Of a stretch of DNA of 41,009 bases, positions 29,694 through 38,798 are shown piece after piece. Position numbers and translations under genes: made by a program. Below the pieces are notes generated by a model. The model searched no databases. It worked only from the letters and a program-made list of their open reading frames with translations, and was not told the DNA's origin. Position 1 is the stretch's first letter. Each line of letters opens with the position of its first letter. The stretch lies in contig CAZCCC010000010.1 of the NCBI GenBank assembly GCA_964497245.1, positions 1 through 41,009 of the forward strand, written 5' to 3'. The stretch comes from CAZCCC01 sp964497245 (GTDB taxonomy: Bacteria; Patescibacteriota; Patescibacteriia; Buchananbacterales; UBA6539).

Positions 29694-30317
29694 TCAATGG
29701 TTATTATTTTTAATGATATTTTCAACAGCCGCCCAATGGCTTTCGCTTTCTTGAGGAATAATAATTACAACTTCATCTCCGGCCTGTCCGTGAAAATAAG
29801 TAACTGAAGCAGTTAAAAGCTTCCATTTTTTACCTCCCTCAAGGGCATACCATTCTCCGTTTTTTTCATCATTAGCCAGTGTTGCCACCAATTGTTTTCT
29901 TTCAACCGGACCAATTTGCTTATAAATAAAAGAACCATTCTTATTAATGGTCAACTTTAAAATATCACCTTCAATTAATTTTGATTTTGAAGCGTAATTC
30001 GCCGGAATACTATATTCAATTCCATCCCCGCTTACCATTTTTTCGCCATTAAAAACTCCTTCGATTATTCTTTCACTGCCAGAATTTTCAGCACCTGCAC
30101 CATTAGTAACGACAAATCCGGCGCTGGCTTCTTTTGCTCTTTGCAAACTATCAAGTAAGGTACCAGAATCAACCTCTTTTTTGCTTATTAAATTTAAGGC
30201 CTTTTTTATATTAGCTTGGGTATTTTCTAAAATATCTTTAAGTAGTTCCAGATGACGTTCAGCCTCTTCCTCATTTATATTTTCAGCCTTGTTTTGTTTT
30301 TTCTTTTTGCCTAACAT
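29694..30317 (-). CDS. CPR-typical hypothetical protein, unknown function
   Basis: A 207-residue soluble protein. A basic start (MLGKKKKQNK) leads into a helical segment at about 18-65 likely to form a coiled coil. A beta-rich domain follows from about 80 (IIEGVFNGEKMVSGDGIEYS, then YASKSKLIEGDILKLTI, and YKQIGPVERKQLVATL). I recognise this pattern as recurrent in CPR genomes but know of no function. It lies 170 nt downstream of the T4SS-like ATPase gene on the same strand; a role alongside that ATPase is a guess from position only. Confidence 0.7.
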   Translation of the reverse strand: MLGKKKKQNKAENINEEEAERHLELLKDILENTQANIKKALNLISKKEVDSGTLLDSLQRAKEASAGFVVTNGAGAENSGSERIIEGVFNGEKMVSGDGIEYSIPANYASKSKLIEGDILKLTINKNGSFIYKQIGPVERKQLVATLANDEKNGEWYALEGGKKWKLLTASVTYFHGQAGDEVVIIIPQESESHWAAVENIIKNNNH

Positions 30318-30490
30318 TTTCTTATTTTTTATTTTTTTTGTTTTTTAATAGATTTTGAATTATATATTTTTTGTTTTTATTTTTTTGGTTATACTAGCTA
30401 AATTTTTCAATAAATTCCTTTTTTATTATTTTAATACATATAGCTAAAAATAACAAGGGAAATTATTTCAAGCCTCTGGAATCTATAAAA

Positions 30491-33082
30491 TTAAAGGGTT
30501 CTTTCGGTAACTTGGCTAATGCCGCTGTCTTTAATTGAACCTAGTCTGCTGCGCTCTAAAATTTCTGATTCAACCTTGCGGCGATCTGCACCATATTTCC
30601 AGCGGGAAAATTCTTTTACTTCGGCAATAATGTCTATATTACCTTCAATCGGCGGAAAAGTGCGCAAATTGAAAGCTTTGGTCGGCTGATTGTCAACCAA
30701 AAGCCTTAAATAGGCATTAAATTTTTCTATATTAATAAGGTCATATTCGCTTACAAGCGGCTCCATTTGCTTGGCAATATCCTCAGCGTCATCGGCGCCA
30801 ATGCGAAAAGAAAGCATTGTCCCGACATTACCAAATATTGAATCTTTAACTTTATTTCCCTGAGTTTTCCCTTCTGGACCTGAACCCTCGGTAAGCTGCC
30901 CAATATATTGATGACCTAAAATCAAATTCAACTTATATTTTCTGGCTTCGGCTAAAATAGTTGCAATACTGTCAGTAATAAAGTTTTGGAATTCATCAAT
31001 ATATAAATAAAAATCTTTTCTTTGTTTCTCCGGTAAATCGGCTCTACCTAGAGCCGCCATCTGCAATTTAGCTACAATAATCAAACCCAGTAGATTACTA
31101 TTAATTTCCCCGACTTTGCCTTTATTCAGATTAACCAGTAAAATTTTTCCGCTATCCATTACTTCGCGAAAATTAAAGCCGGATCTTGCCTGACCAACGA
31201 TGTTCCTGATCATTTGGTTTTCAATGAATCTACCAACTTTTGAGATTAAGTAACCAAGCATTTCTGACTTGTGAAAATCAGATGTTTTAGCCATTTCCTG
31301 CTCCCAAAAAGATCTGACCATTGGGTCAGTCACTTTAGTAAGCTTATATTTTTGGAATTCTTTGTCGGTAAAAATTCTTGGAATTTCGGCAATCGTTCCG
31401 GGATGATTTTGATCCGCCATCAAAGTAAGCATTGCGTTCCTCATGTTATGCTCAAACATCGGTCCGATCATTGAAGGGTCAGTTACCAATTTATAGAAAA
31501 TAGAAATCATTTCCTGGATTGCAAAATCCTGCTGTTCCAGAGTTTCAGCGTCAAGCATATTCAGACCGATCGGCCTTTCCATATCAGCCGGATTAAAATA
31601 TACAACTTCATTAATTCTTTCCTTTGGAATATTAGGAATAATATCTTCTACCAAGCTGCCATGAGGATCAATCACACAAACCCCATACCCATTTCTAATG
31701 TCCTGAATCACTAAATTAGACATTAAGACTGATTTTCCTGTGCCTGTCATTCCAATTATATACATATGCCGCCTACGATCTTCAGTTTGAAGATAGACAT
31801 TAGTTTTTATTCCTCTATAAATATTTTCACCCAGAAGTAGCCCTGATTGAGGTAAATCAAAAGGCGGGGGCAACTTTTTGGCCAAAAGCCATCTGATATT
31901 AGGAGTATCTAAAAAAGGAGTTGGAAAATGATAAATACTGGCAAGTTCCTCCGTATTTAAAATTATTTTTTGACCCTCACGGTAGTTGCGATAAATAAAA
32001 TCACTTATTGTTTTGTTTGAAGATTCCTTTATCAACCTAAAACTGTTTCCATATTCATAAAAATTGAATTGGGAAAATGAATCAATGATACTATTTAAAT
32101 AATTTTGGGCCACCGTTTTATTTTTGGCTGACGTAATTATTCTTATATTGCAGTCAAGTCCGGCTCTTGAAGTTTTTTCCTGCAAGCCATTGACTTGTTC
32201 TTGCTCCATTGGCGAAAGCGTTCTAGGTGATTTTGATTTTTCTTCAGCGATTTTTTCTGAACTCTTAACATTAAAAAGATTGAAAGGCTTCAAAAAACCA
32301 AATGGGCTTGAATCAGACATAGCCTGCTGAACTGTTTTTCCTTTTTGCATTTCAACAGCAACCCTTGAACCTTTAATATGCCAGCTTTTTTTAGCCGATC
32401 TGCAGATAATCTGAATCGCCGCACTGTCTTGCTTGCTAATTTTTGTCAATGAGCCGGTAATTGAACTGAGGGGGTCTGAATTTAATTTTTGATAAGTTTT
32501 AATAGGGAAAATATAGCTTCTTTTGAATTTCAAATAACCGGAAAGCGTGACTCCAATGGGAGAAAAAATATTGTAGTCCGGCACCTCTGTTAAATTTGAC
32601 TCTGGATAGTGTGCTGAAATCTGTTGCTCCATATAATCACGCATATACAAAGGCACAATAACATAAAAGGAAATCAAACCGTTTTGAAGTACAATTTCAA
32701 GGGAAAAATGATCCATTCTTCCAAACAGCCATACCTTAAGACTCCTTTGAACTTTAAGCCCTCCAAGAGTTGAAAATAAACTTTCAGCCAAGGCGATTTG
32801 ACCTTTAATCACTTCAGAATTTTCTTGCTGTTCAGCTACATCAGATGACTCTTTTGGTACGGTTACTAAAAAAACTGTTTTTTTAAAAGATTCCGGAAAA
32901 AAACTTCTAGTCCTGAAAAGCGCCCTGATCAATAGCAATAAAACTATAAATAAAAAAAACAGTATGACTGCGTTTAAAAGTATTAATAAATAAGTTTGAT
33001 TAATTGGGATATTAAATAAAAAATCAGCTCTCTGATAACCAGGGGCGGGAAAAACCGAAGTTTGTATTAATTGAAAAATCAT
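30491..33082 (-). CDS. Membrane-anchored HerA/VirB4-TraG-like ATPase
   Basis: An 863-residue protein with one membrane segment at about 30-55, a large N-terminal domain, then a FtsK/HerA-superfamily motor. Walker A is GMTGTGKS (444-451), followed by VIDPHGSLVED (470-480) and NPADMERPIGLNML; Walker B is YLYIDEFQNF near 690; the C-terminal part resembles the TraM-recognition or TraG-C region. Such ATPases energise type IV secretion, conjugation or DNA uptake. No VirB8/B9/B10 genes or relaxase are nearby, so uptake or pilus-linked DNA handling is as likely as conjugation. It begins directly after the stop of the 178-residue gene (adjacent bases), so the two are translationally coupled. Confidence 0.88.
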   Translation of the reverse strand: MIFQLIQTSVFPAPGYQRADFLFNIPINQTYLLILLNAVILFFLFIVLLLLIRALFRTRSFFPESFKKTVFLVTVPKESSDVAEQQENSEVIKGQIALAESLFSTLGGLKVQRSLKVWLFGRMDHFSLEIVLQNGLISFYVIVPLYMRDYMEQQISAHYPESNLTEVPDYNIFSPIGVTLSGYLKFKRSYIFPIKTYQKLNSDPLSSITGSLTKISKQDSAAIQIICRSAKKSWHIKGSRVAVEMQKGKTVQQAMSDSSPFGFLKPFNLFNVKSSEKIAEEKSKSPRTLSPMEQEQVNGLQEKTSRAGLDCNIRIITSAKNKTVAQNYLNSIIDSFSQFNFYEYGNSFRLIKESSNKTISDFIYRNYREGQKIILNTEELASIYHFPTPFLDTPNIRWLLAKKLPPPFDLPQSGLLLGENIYRGIKTNVYLQTEDRRRHMYIIGMTGTGKSVLMSNLVIQDIRNGYGVCVIDPHGSLVEDIIPNIPKERINEVVYFNPADMERPIGLNMLDAETLEQQDFAIQEMISIFYKLVTDPSMIGPMFEHNMRNAMLTLMADQNHPGTIAEIPRIFTDKEFQKYKLTKVTDPMVRSFWEQEMAKTSDFHKSEMLGYLISKVGRFIENQMIRNIVGQARSGFNFREVMDSGKILLVNLNKGKVGEINSNLLGLIIVAKLQMAALGRADLPEKQRKDFYLYIDEFQNFITDSIATILAEARKYKLNLILGHQYIGQLTEGSGPEGKTQGNKVKDSIFGNVGTMLSFRIGADDAEDIAKQMEPLVSEYDLINIEKFNAYLRLLVDNQPTKAFNLRTFPPIEGNIDIIAEVKEFSRWKYGADRRKVESEILERSRLGSIKDSGISQVTERTL

Positions 33083-33619
33083 CTATCTTTCTTTGTTTTT
33101 TAAGTTAATAATTTTCTCTGTCTTTATAATTGCTTCTTGTTTTATGAAAAATTTATTAACTCCAGGGATTGCATTGAGCCACTTTAAAATTAGTTTAAAA
33201 ACTTTTTTGGTAATATTTTGAGTGATATTTTGAGTTTTTCCCAAAATACGCTCAATTTTCATTGCGGTTTTTTCTCCTCTGGTCTTAAATCTACGCTGGA
33301 TTTTCCCTTCCATTTTAGAATAAATGTCTGATAAATCGTGCTCCATAATTTTTTCAATCTGAATTAGTGTCTGACTTTTGGCCGGTTTTAAACCGGAAGG
33401 AGAAATTTGGCGGCTGATTGATTTTTCCGGCAATGAAACCTTTTCAGGAGTAAAAGGCTCCTTTTCTTTTGGCTTTACTTCGCTTCTTTTTTCCGGCAAA
33501 GGCAAAAATTCCCCTAATTCAGGAGTTTTAATCCCTTTTTCCGGATGGTTATTCTCACTGGAAGTAAGTAAATCTTCCTGTTCCAAATTTGTTATTTTTT
33601 TCACTGAAATAGGACTCAT
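33083..33619 (-). CDS. Unknown protein coupled to the T4SS-like ATPase
   Basis: A 178-residue protein. The first 90 residues are Pro/Glu/Lys-rich and probably disordered; residues 95-178 are strongly helical and basic (MEGKIQRRFKTRGEKTAMKI, NITKKVFKLILKWLNAIPGV). No signal peptide or clear membrane segment is seen. The gene stop abuts the ATPase start, so the products probably act together. TATAAT ends 7 nt before the ATG, so the operon mRNA is probably leaderless. I do not recognise a characterised family. Confidence 0.7.
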   Translation of the reverse strand: MSPISVKKITNLEQEDLLTSSENNHPEKGIKTPELGEFLPLPEKRSEVKPKEKEPFTPEKVSLPEKSISRQISPSGLKPAKSQTLIQIEKIMEHDLSDIYSKMEGKIQRRFKTRGEKTAMKIERILGKTQNITQNITKKVFKLILKWLNAIPGVNKFFIKQEAIIKTEKIINLKNKER

Positions 33620-33626
33620 ATTATTT

Positions 33627-33632
33627 ATTATA
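33627..33632 (-). promoter_or_regulatory. -10 box of a probably leaderless T4SS-like operon
   Basis: TATAAT ends exactly 7 nt before the ATG at 33619, the same spacing as at the 5555 start. A candidate -35 TTGTAA lies 16 nt further upstream. Confidence 0.55.
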
Positions 33633-33754
33633 CCAAAAAATTGCAGATTTACAAAATTTCATTAAAAATAAAAAAACAAATAACTACCCTGCAGCCAATA
33701 CCATTTATTGAGGTTATGTGCTATTATTTATTTATAGCAATATAAAATAAAAAT

Positions 33755-34687
33755 ATGTCCAACATTAAGAAGATAGAATTCCCAAACTTTGAATGGATAG
33801 ATATTGAAAATCCAGAAGAAAAAGATATGAACTACCTGGCGGAAAAATACAAATTTCATCCGTTAGATATAGCTGACTGTCTTTCACAAAGCCACAGAAG
33901 CAAAATTGATCGATACCCTAAATACACTTTTATAATAAGTATGTTCCCGGTATACAACCGAAAAACCCGCGAAATAAAAGCAGGTGAAATTGATTTTTTC
34001 ATAAGTAAAAATTACTTAATTACAATTCACCGCCAGGAATTCAAAATATTCATTGATTTTCTAAATCTATTCCGCCTAAGCTCTGATTTAAGACAAAAAT
34101 ATCCTGACAAGTCTCCAGAGAAGCTTTTATATGAAATACTTAACAAGCTTTTTCTGTATTGTATTCCGATGATTGATCATGTCAGTCAAGATTGCGATAA
34201 TATTGAAAAAGCAATTTTTACCGGTCATGAAAGAAAAATGGTTTCTGAAATATTAATTATCAAAAGAAATATTACCGATTTTCGTAAAACAATGCAGGTA
34301 CATAAAAATGTACTAAAAAAATTGATTTACACCCTTAAAGAAAGTCAACTTTTTGTGATGAAAAAAACTGATGTTTACTTTGAAAGTTTAATTGATTACA
34401 CTAAAGAAATATGGGATACTCTTGAAAATCTCAAAGAAAGAATTGAGGCTTTACAGGAAACAAATGAATCACAAATATCTTTCAGACTAAACGATATAAT
34501 GAGAATTCTGACTATAATCTCTGTTATCACCTTTCCAGTGACCCTGCTTGCTACAGTATTTGGTATGAACACAATAGAATCAATGCCTTTTATCAATAAT
34601 CCTAATGGATTTTGGTATGTGGTCGGGATAATGATCGTAATAGTTACAGGAATGCTTATAACTTTTAAAAAAAGGGGTTGGCTGTAA
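33755..34687 (+). CDS. corA: CorA family magnesium/divalent-cation transporter
   Basis: A 310-residue homopentameric channel subunit. The large cytoplasmic N-terminal funnel domain covers about 1-240, including a long helix (VYFESLIDYTKEIWDTLENL). Two membrane segments close the C-terminus (about 252-272 and 285-305), with the selectivity-filter GMN in VFGMNTIESMPF between them. The terminal FKKRGWL is the usual cytoplasmic basic sphere. Mg2+ is the expected ion, but Co2+, Ni2+ or Zn2+ relatives cannot be excluded. It is divergent from the T4SS-like operon; a TATAAA lies 8 nt before the ATG, so it too may lack a leader. Confidence 0.94.
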   Translation: MSNIKKIEFPNFEWIDIENPEEKDMNYLAEKYKFHPLDIADCLSQSHRSKIDRYPKYTFIISMFPVYNRKTREIKAGEIDFFISKNYLITIHRQEFKIFIDFLNLFRLSSDLRQKYPDKSPEKLLYEILNKLFLYCIPMIDHVSQDCDNIEKAIFTGHERKMVSEILIIKRNITDFRKTMQVHKNVLKKLIYTLKESQLFVMKKTDVYFESLIDYTKEIWDTLENLKERIEALQETNESQISFRLNDIMRILTIISVITFPVTLLATVFGMNTIESMPFINNPNGFWYVVGIMIVIVTGMLITFKKRGWL

Positions 34688-34781
34688 AAACTTTATCTTA
34701 CTCCTAAGAATCTCTGCCTAAAAAATTTAGAGTTAATTTGGCAGAGATTTTATCAATTGACAAAATATAGTAAAAAAATAA

Positions 34782-35750
34782 TTATACTCTACGGCTTTCC
34801 TTAAGCCAAATTTTTTTTATTTCTTTAACAGTTTCAACTCTAACCAATTCGCTGCGCAATTGCCCTGCATTAGAAAGGCCTTTTACATAATAGGCCAAAT
34901 GCTTTCTGGTTTCAAATATCCCCTGTCTGCCTTTTTCTCTTTCAGCAAGTTTTGCGTGTTTTAAAGCTGTTTTTTTTATTTCTTTGAAAGTGAATTCTCT
35001 GTATTTTCCATTTTTCAGATAATCCTTAATCTGCTTAAAAAGCCAAGGTTTTCCATAAAGACCGCGGGCCAAACCTAAGCCGTCAACACCGGTCAGATCA
35101 AGCATTTTTTTAGCGTCTTGCGGAGAATTTATTCCGCCATTTCCTAAAACTACTCCCGAAAAATTAGCTTTTACTTTTTTGATCATTTCATAATCAATTT
35201 CGCCGCCAAAAGGATTTTTAAAGTACCGACCATGAACCATTATCGCTGATATTTTCAATCCTTTTATTGCTTCCAAAAAATCAAGAGCAGTAATATCATC
35301 AATTCCGGCTCTGATCTTGACTGAAACCGGCAGCCTGGTATTTTTGATCACTGCTGAAATTAGCTGCCGACAATGTTTAGGATCGCGCATTAAAGTCACT
35401 CCCCCGCCATGGGCAACTACTTTCTTGGCCGGACAGCCAAAATTTAAATCAATCCCGGAAAAACCGACTTTTTCAACCATTTTTACCGCTTTTGGAAACA
35501 TTTCCGGACGCTTGCCAAAAAGTTGGCAGACAATCGGTTTTTCAATCCTGCTGAATTTTAAAAGTTCTAAGGTTTTTTTAGAGTCATAATGCAAAGCATC
35601 GGCAGAAACCATTTCCGTGTACATTACATCAGCGCCAAAACTTTTACAAAGCTGGCGAAAAGCTGAATCTGAAACCCCGGCCATCGGAGCCAGCGCCAAT
35701 ATTGGCTTATTTTTTTTACCCAAAGAAAGTTTTTGCCAAAAATTAATCAT
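34782..35750 (-). CDS. dus: tRNA-dihydrouridine synthase
   Basis: A 322-residue FMN enzyme that reduces specific uridines in tRNA D-loops with NADPH. Motifs are APMAGVSDSAFR near 21-32, YTEMVSADAL, the active-site segment LNFGCPAKKVVAHGGGVTLM with the catalytic Cys (about 100-120), VSVKIRAG, VMVHGR and GNGGI for FMN binding. The helical C-terminal tRNA-binding domain is present. It resembles DusB, but the exact target position is not assigned. It stands alone, with the palindromic element R2 upstream. Confidence 0.94.
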   Translation of the reverse strand: MINFWQKLSLGKKNKPILALAPMAGVSDSAFRQLCKSFGADVMYTEMVSADALHYDSKKTLELLKFSRIEKPIVCQLFGKRPEMFPKAVKMVEKVGFSGIDLNFGCPAKKVVAHGGGVTLMRDPKHCRQLISAVIKNTRLPVSVKIRAGIDDITALDFLEAIKGLKISAIMVHGRYFKNPFGGEIDYEMIKKVKANFSGVVLGNGGINSPQDAKKMLDLTGVDGLGLARGLYGKPWLFKQIKDYLKNGKYREFTFKEIKKTALKHAKLAEREKGRQGIFETRKHLAYYVKGLSNAGQLRSELVRVETVKEIKKIWLKESRRV

Positions 35751-35843
35751 AGCTTAAATCGTATAAATAAAAAATCTTTTCTAATTAATATCATTGACTT
35801 AAATTAATCATATTCAAACTAAAGCCCTAAAAGGGCAAAAGAG

Positions 35844-35995
35844 AAATAAAGGGTATTAACCGCGGAGCAAGCTCCGCCCACTTCTTTTGCAGTCCCGACG
35901 TAAAGACGGGACGGGGTATTATTTTTGGCTCCTCGGCTCGGAAACAATCCGCCTTTGGCGGATTGTTTCACTCACCTTACGTCGCCAATAAAAAA
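35844..35995 (+). repeat. Palindromic element R2
   Basis: It opens AAATAAAGGGTATTAACC, contains TTTTTGGCTCCTCGGCTCGG, and closes CACTC then ACGTCGCCAATAAAA, matching R1 and R3. The core is a perfect 12-bp hairpin (35942-35953 with 35957-35968). A 60-bp insertion after TTAACC carries two more hairpins, 35862-35877 and 35892-35912. The rest of the gap to 36161 is A+T-rich and shows no gene. Confidence 0.8.
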
Positions 35996-36161
35996 ACGAC
36001 AAAAAAACTGAATAGATAACTATTGCTCAAAAAAATTGGGTCTTGCTGATAAAAAAATGAAAAAAAATTTTTTAGAAAAAATACTATAATCTATCATCTA
36101 ACTTTCATAAACATTCCCGTTCTGCACTATTTTTCAACGATTATAAAACCGGCTAGCTGAT

Positions 36162-37286
36162 TTATTTAATTTTACTTACTACAAAATCCGCCAGTTCTTC
36201 TGCTGAATTCGGTCTGCCTATTAATTCAGCATTTTTTTTCATTTCCGCCACTTTTTGCGGATTTTTAATCAAATCATCAATCGCTTTTATTATCTGTTCG
36301 GTATTACTTGCCTTGACTGCCGCATTGCGGCTTGCCAAGTATTCAACATTATCTTCTTCCTGTCCGGGAATAACTTTATTAATTACCATTGGTAAACCTT
36401 TAGCCATACATTCGGAAACCGTTAAGCCTCCAGCTTTGGAAAAAATTATATCAGAAACTGTCATTAACTCATACATATAATCAATAAACCCAAAAATTTT
36501 AACATTGAAAAAACGTTTGTTTAAATCTGCCTTGTTTAAAGCTTCTCTTAAAGCATTATCACGTCCGGCGACTACTAAAAATTGAACCTTGCCATCATGC
36601 TTGTCAATAATGCTATTAATAATGATCTTTAATGTATCAATCCCAAATTGACCTCCAACAATTAAAATAGTAAATGCATCCTTTTTTAGATTGTGTTTTT
36701 TTAATAAATCATCTTTATTAAGGGCTAAGGCAAATTTTTTATCAATCGGAATTCCGGTTATCGCAACTTGCTGCCTTTTGACTCCGTAATTAACCAAACA
36801 AGCGGCTACATTTTCAACTGCGCCAAAATAATAATTGACTTCCGGGTCAACCCAAAAACTATGACAGCCAAAATCAGTGCAAACCATAGAAGAATATATA
36901 TCAATTACATCCTTGGCTTTTGAATGGGAAACCAAAATCATTGGCAAAGGATGGGTTGAAATTATAAAATCAGGCTTGAATTCCTGAATGAAAGGAATAA
37001 ACCTTTTAGAAATCGCCCAACGGGAAATCAAGCTGGGCAAATCTTGCCTTGACTTAGAATTAAATGTTTTATAAAGCCAACCCCAAAGTCCGGGTTTTTT
37101 GGCGCTGACCCAATTATACCCGTCAACAAAAATCTTTTTATAAAACTTACTGGCAAAATCAATCACATCAACATTTTTGACTTCAATTTCGGGATACTTT
37201 GCCTTAAAAGCGCTTTCAATTGCTTTGGCAGCAGTTACATGTCCCATCCCTCCGGTAGCATAAACGATTAATACTTTTTTAGACAT
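36162..37286 (-). CDS. MGDG synthase/UgtP-like glycosyltransferase
   Basis: A 374-residue GT-B, GT28-type enzyme. The N-terminal acceptor domain starts VLIVYATGGMGHVTAAKAIE and has DVIDFASKFYKKIFVDGYNW, typical of diacylglycerol glycosyltransferases. HPLPMILVSHSK and CTDFGCHSFWVDPEVNYYFG follow. The C-terminal donor domain has IVGGQFG, GFIDYMYELM and KAGGLTVSECMAKGLPMV with the sugar-nucleotide Glu. It probably makes glucosyl- or galactosyl-diacylglycerol at the membrane. MurG is less likely given the N-terminal pattern. cysS precedes it across a palindrome. Confidence 0.88.
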   Translation of the reverse strand: MSKKVLIVYATGGMGHVTAAKAIESAFKAKYPEIEVKNVDVIDFASKFYKKIFVDGYNWVSAKKPGLWGWLYKTFNSKSRQDLPSLISRWAISKRFIPFIQEFKPDFIISTHPLPMILVSHSKAKDVIDIYSSMVCTDFGCHSFWVDPEVNYYFGAVENVAACLVNYGVKRQQVAITGIPIDKKFALALNKDDLLKKHNLKKDAFTILIVGGQFGIDTLKIIINSIIDKHDGKVQFLVVAGRDNALREALNKADLNKRFFNVKIFGFIDYMYELMTVSDIIFSKAGGLTVSECMAKGLPMVINKVIPGQEEDNVEYLASRNAAVKASNTEQIIKAIDDLIKNPQKVAEMKKNAELIGRPNSAEELADFVVSKIK

Positions 37287-37293
37287 TTTTAAA

Positions 37294-37352
37294 GAATTAA
37301 GAATTAAGAATCAAAAATCAAGGTTAATTTCCTTAATTCTTGATTCTTAATT
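37294..37352. repeat. Word-repeat palindrome at the cysS stop codon
   Basis: GAATTAAGAATTAAGAATC-type words at 37294-37323 pair with 37331-37352. The right arm ends in the cysS TGA. It is a probable 3' end structure between cysS and the glycosyltransferase gene. Confidence 0.7.
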
Positions 37353-38737
37353 CATTTCTTAACTTTAATTACATAACTATCTTGTGCGTCCTCTATCAAA
37401 TAACCAAGCTGATTAATTGCCTTTCTCAGTTCATCTGATTTCTGCCAGTCTTTATTCACCCTGGCTTTTTGCCTTTCTGTTGCAATAAGGACAACTCCTT
37501 TTGGAATTTTTTCAACAATACCTAAATCCAAACCTAAAACTCTATCAAAATCTAAAATTGTTTTTAATTTATCTGCTGGCTTTTGATCGTTTTTTAACAA
37601 ATCCCATAAAATTGCCAAAGATTTAGGCATATTTAAATTATCATTAATAACTTTATTAAAATTCAGCTGATAATCTTTTATTATTTCCCCTTTACCTGAT
37701 AATTGCCTAATTTGATTTTTTAGTTCAATTAAAGCATTTTGTGCCGCCTGCAAAGCTTCCCAAGAAAAATTCGTCTTTTGTTGCCAATGAACTTGTAAAC
37801 ATAAATATCGATAAGCTAAAGGATCAAAACCTTTATCAATTACTGTTTGCAAAGTAATAAAATTGCCTTCGGATTTGCCCATCCGTAAAGAATCAATTAC
37901 CAGAAATTCTCCGTGCAGCCAGTAGTTAACAGTTTTTTTACCAATTGCACCTTCATTTTGGGCAATTTCATTGCAATGATGAACCGGTATGTGATCTATT
38001 CCGCCGGTATGAACATCAAAATAATTACCAAGATATTTCATTGAAATTGCGCTGCATTCTATGTGCCAACCGGGAAATCCTTTACCCCATGGCGAATTCC
38101 AAAGCATTGCATGATTTTTATTCTCGCCAACCGCTTTAATCCACAAAGCAAAATCAGTCGGATTTCGTTTTGTACCTAAATTAACCCGAGCGCCGGGCTT
38201 TAAGTCAACTTTATTCAATCTGGCCAACTTGCCGTAATCAGATAATTTGGTCGTGTCAAAATAAAGACCGTCTTCAGTTTCATAGGTATAACCGTTTTTT
38301 TCAATTTTCTTTATCAATTTTATCATTTCCTTGACATGATCTGTGACTTTCACCCACTTGTCAGGCTCTAAAATATTCAAAGCGGAAATATCTTTCTTAA
38401 AAGCCTTGATATATTTATCAGCTATTTTCAAAAGACTTTTTTTATCAGGAGTAAGACCTTCTCTTTTTATTGCTTTCATCATTTTATCTTCACCCTCGTC
38501 GGCATCGGTGATCAAATGTCCGACATCGGTAATATTTTCAATGTGCTTTACTTTGTAGCCGTTATAAATAAATACTCTTTTTAAAATGTCTTCAAAAATA
38601 TAAGTTCTCAAATTGCCAATATGAGCATAGTCATAAACCGTCGGACCGCAGGCATAAAAACCAACCTTATTATTTTTAATCGGCCTAAACTCCTCTTTTT
38701 TTCTCGTTAATGTATTATATAAATATATTTTTTCCAT
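37352..38737 (-). CDS. cysS: Cysteinyl-tRNA synthetase
   Basis: A class I synthetase of 461 residues that charges tRNA-Cys. The active site opens YACGPTVYDYAHIGNLR with the HIGH-type signature HIGN, and zinc ligands lie in that Cys, in HIECSAISM and in HHCNEIAQNE. The KMSKS loop is RMGKS, in LRMGKSEGNF, a deviation at two positions. The C-terminal helical domain is complete (KSDELRKAINQLGYLIEDAQ). Termination is at TGA, inside a palindrome. No Shine-Dalgarno sequence precedes the ATG. Confidence 0.96.
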   Translation of the reverse strand: MEKIYLYNTLTRKKEEFRPIKNNKVGFYACGPTVYDYAHIGNLRTYIFEDILKRVFIYNGYKVKHIENITDVGHLITDADEGEDKMMKAIKREGLTPDKKSLLKIADKYIKAFKKDISALNILEPDKWVKVTDHVKEMIKLIKKIEKNGYTYETEDGLYFDTTKLSDYGKLARLNKVDLKPGARVNLGTKRNPTDFALWIKAVGENKNHAMLWNSPWGKGFPGWHIECSAISMKYLGNYFDVHTGGIDHIPVHHCNEIAQNEGAIGKKTVNYWLHGEFLVIDSLRMGKSEGNFITLQTVIDKGFDPLAYRYLCLQVHWQQKTNFSWEALQAAQNALIELKNQIRQLSGKGEIIKDYQLNFNKVINDNLNMPKSLAILWDLLKNDQKPADKLKTILDFDRVLGLDLGIVEKIPKGVVLIATERQKARVNKDWQKSDELRKAINQLGYLIEDAQDSYVIKVKK

Positions 38738-38798
38738 AGTTAAATTTTAACTAATTTTCGCTTTTTAAGCAAGAAAAAACCACTGCTCAAAGCAATGG

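Noticed and set aside
35844..35995. Integron attC site
   Set aside because: Palindromic with conserved ends, but the RYYYAAC/GTTRRRY core boxes and a neighbouring integrase are not seen.
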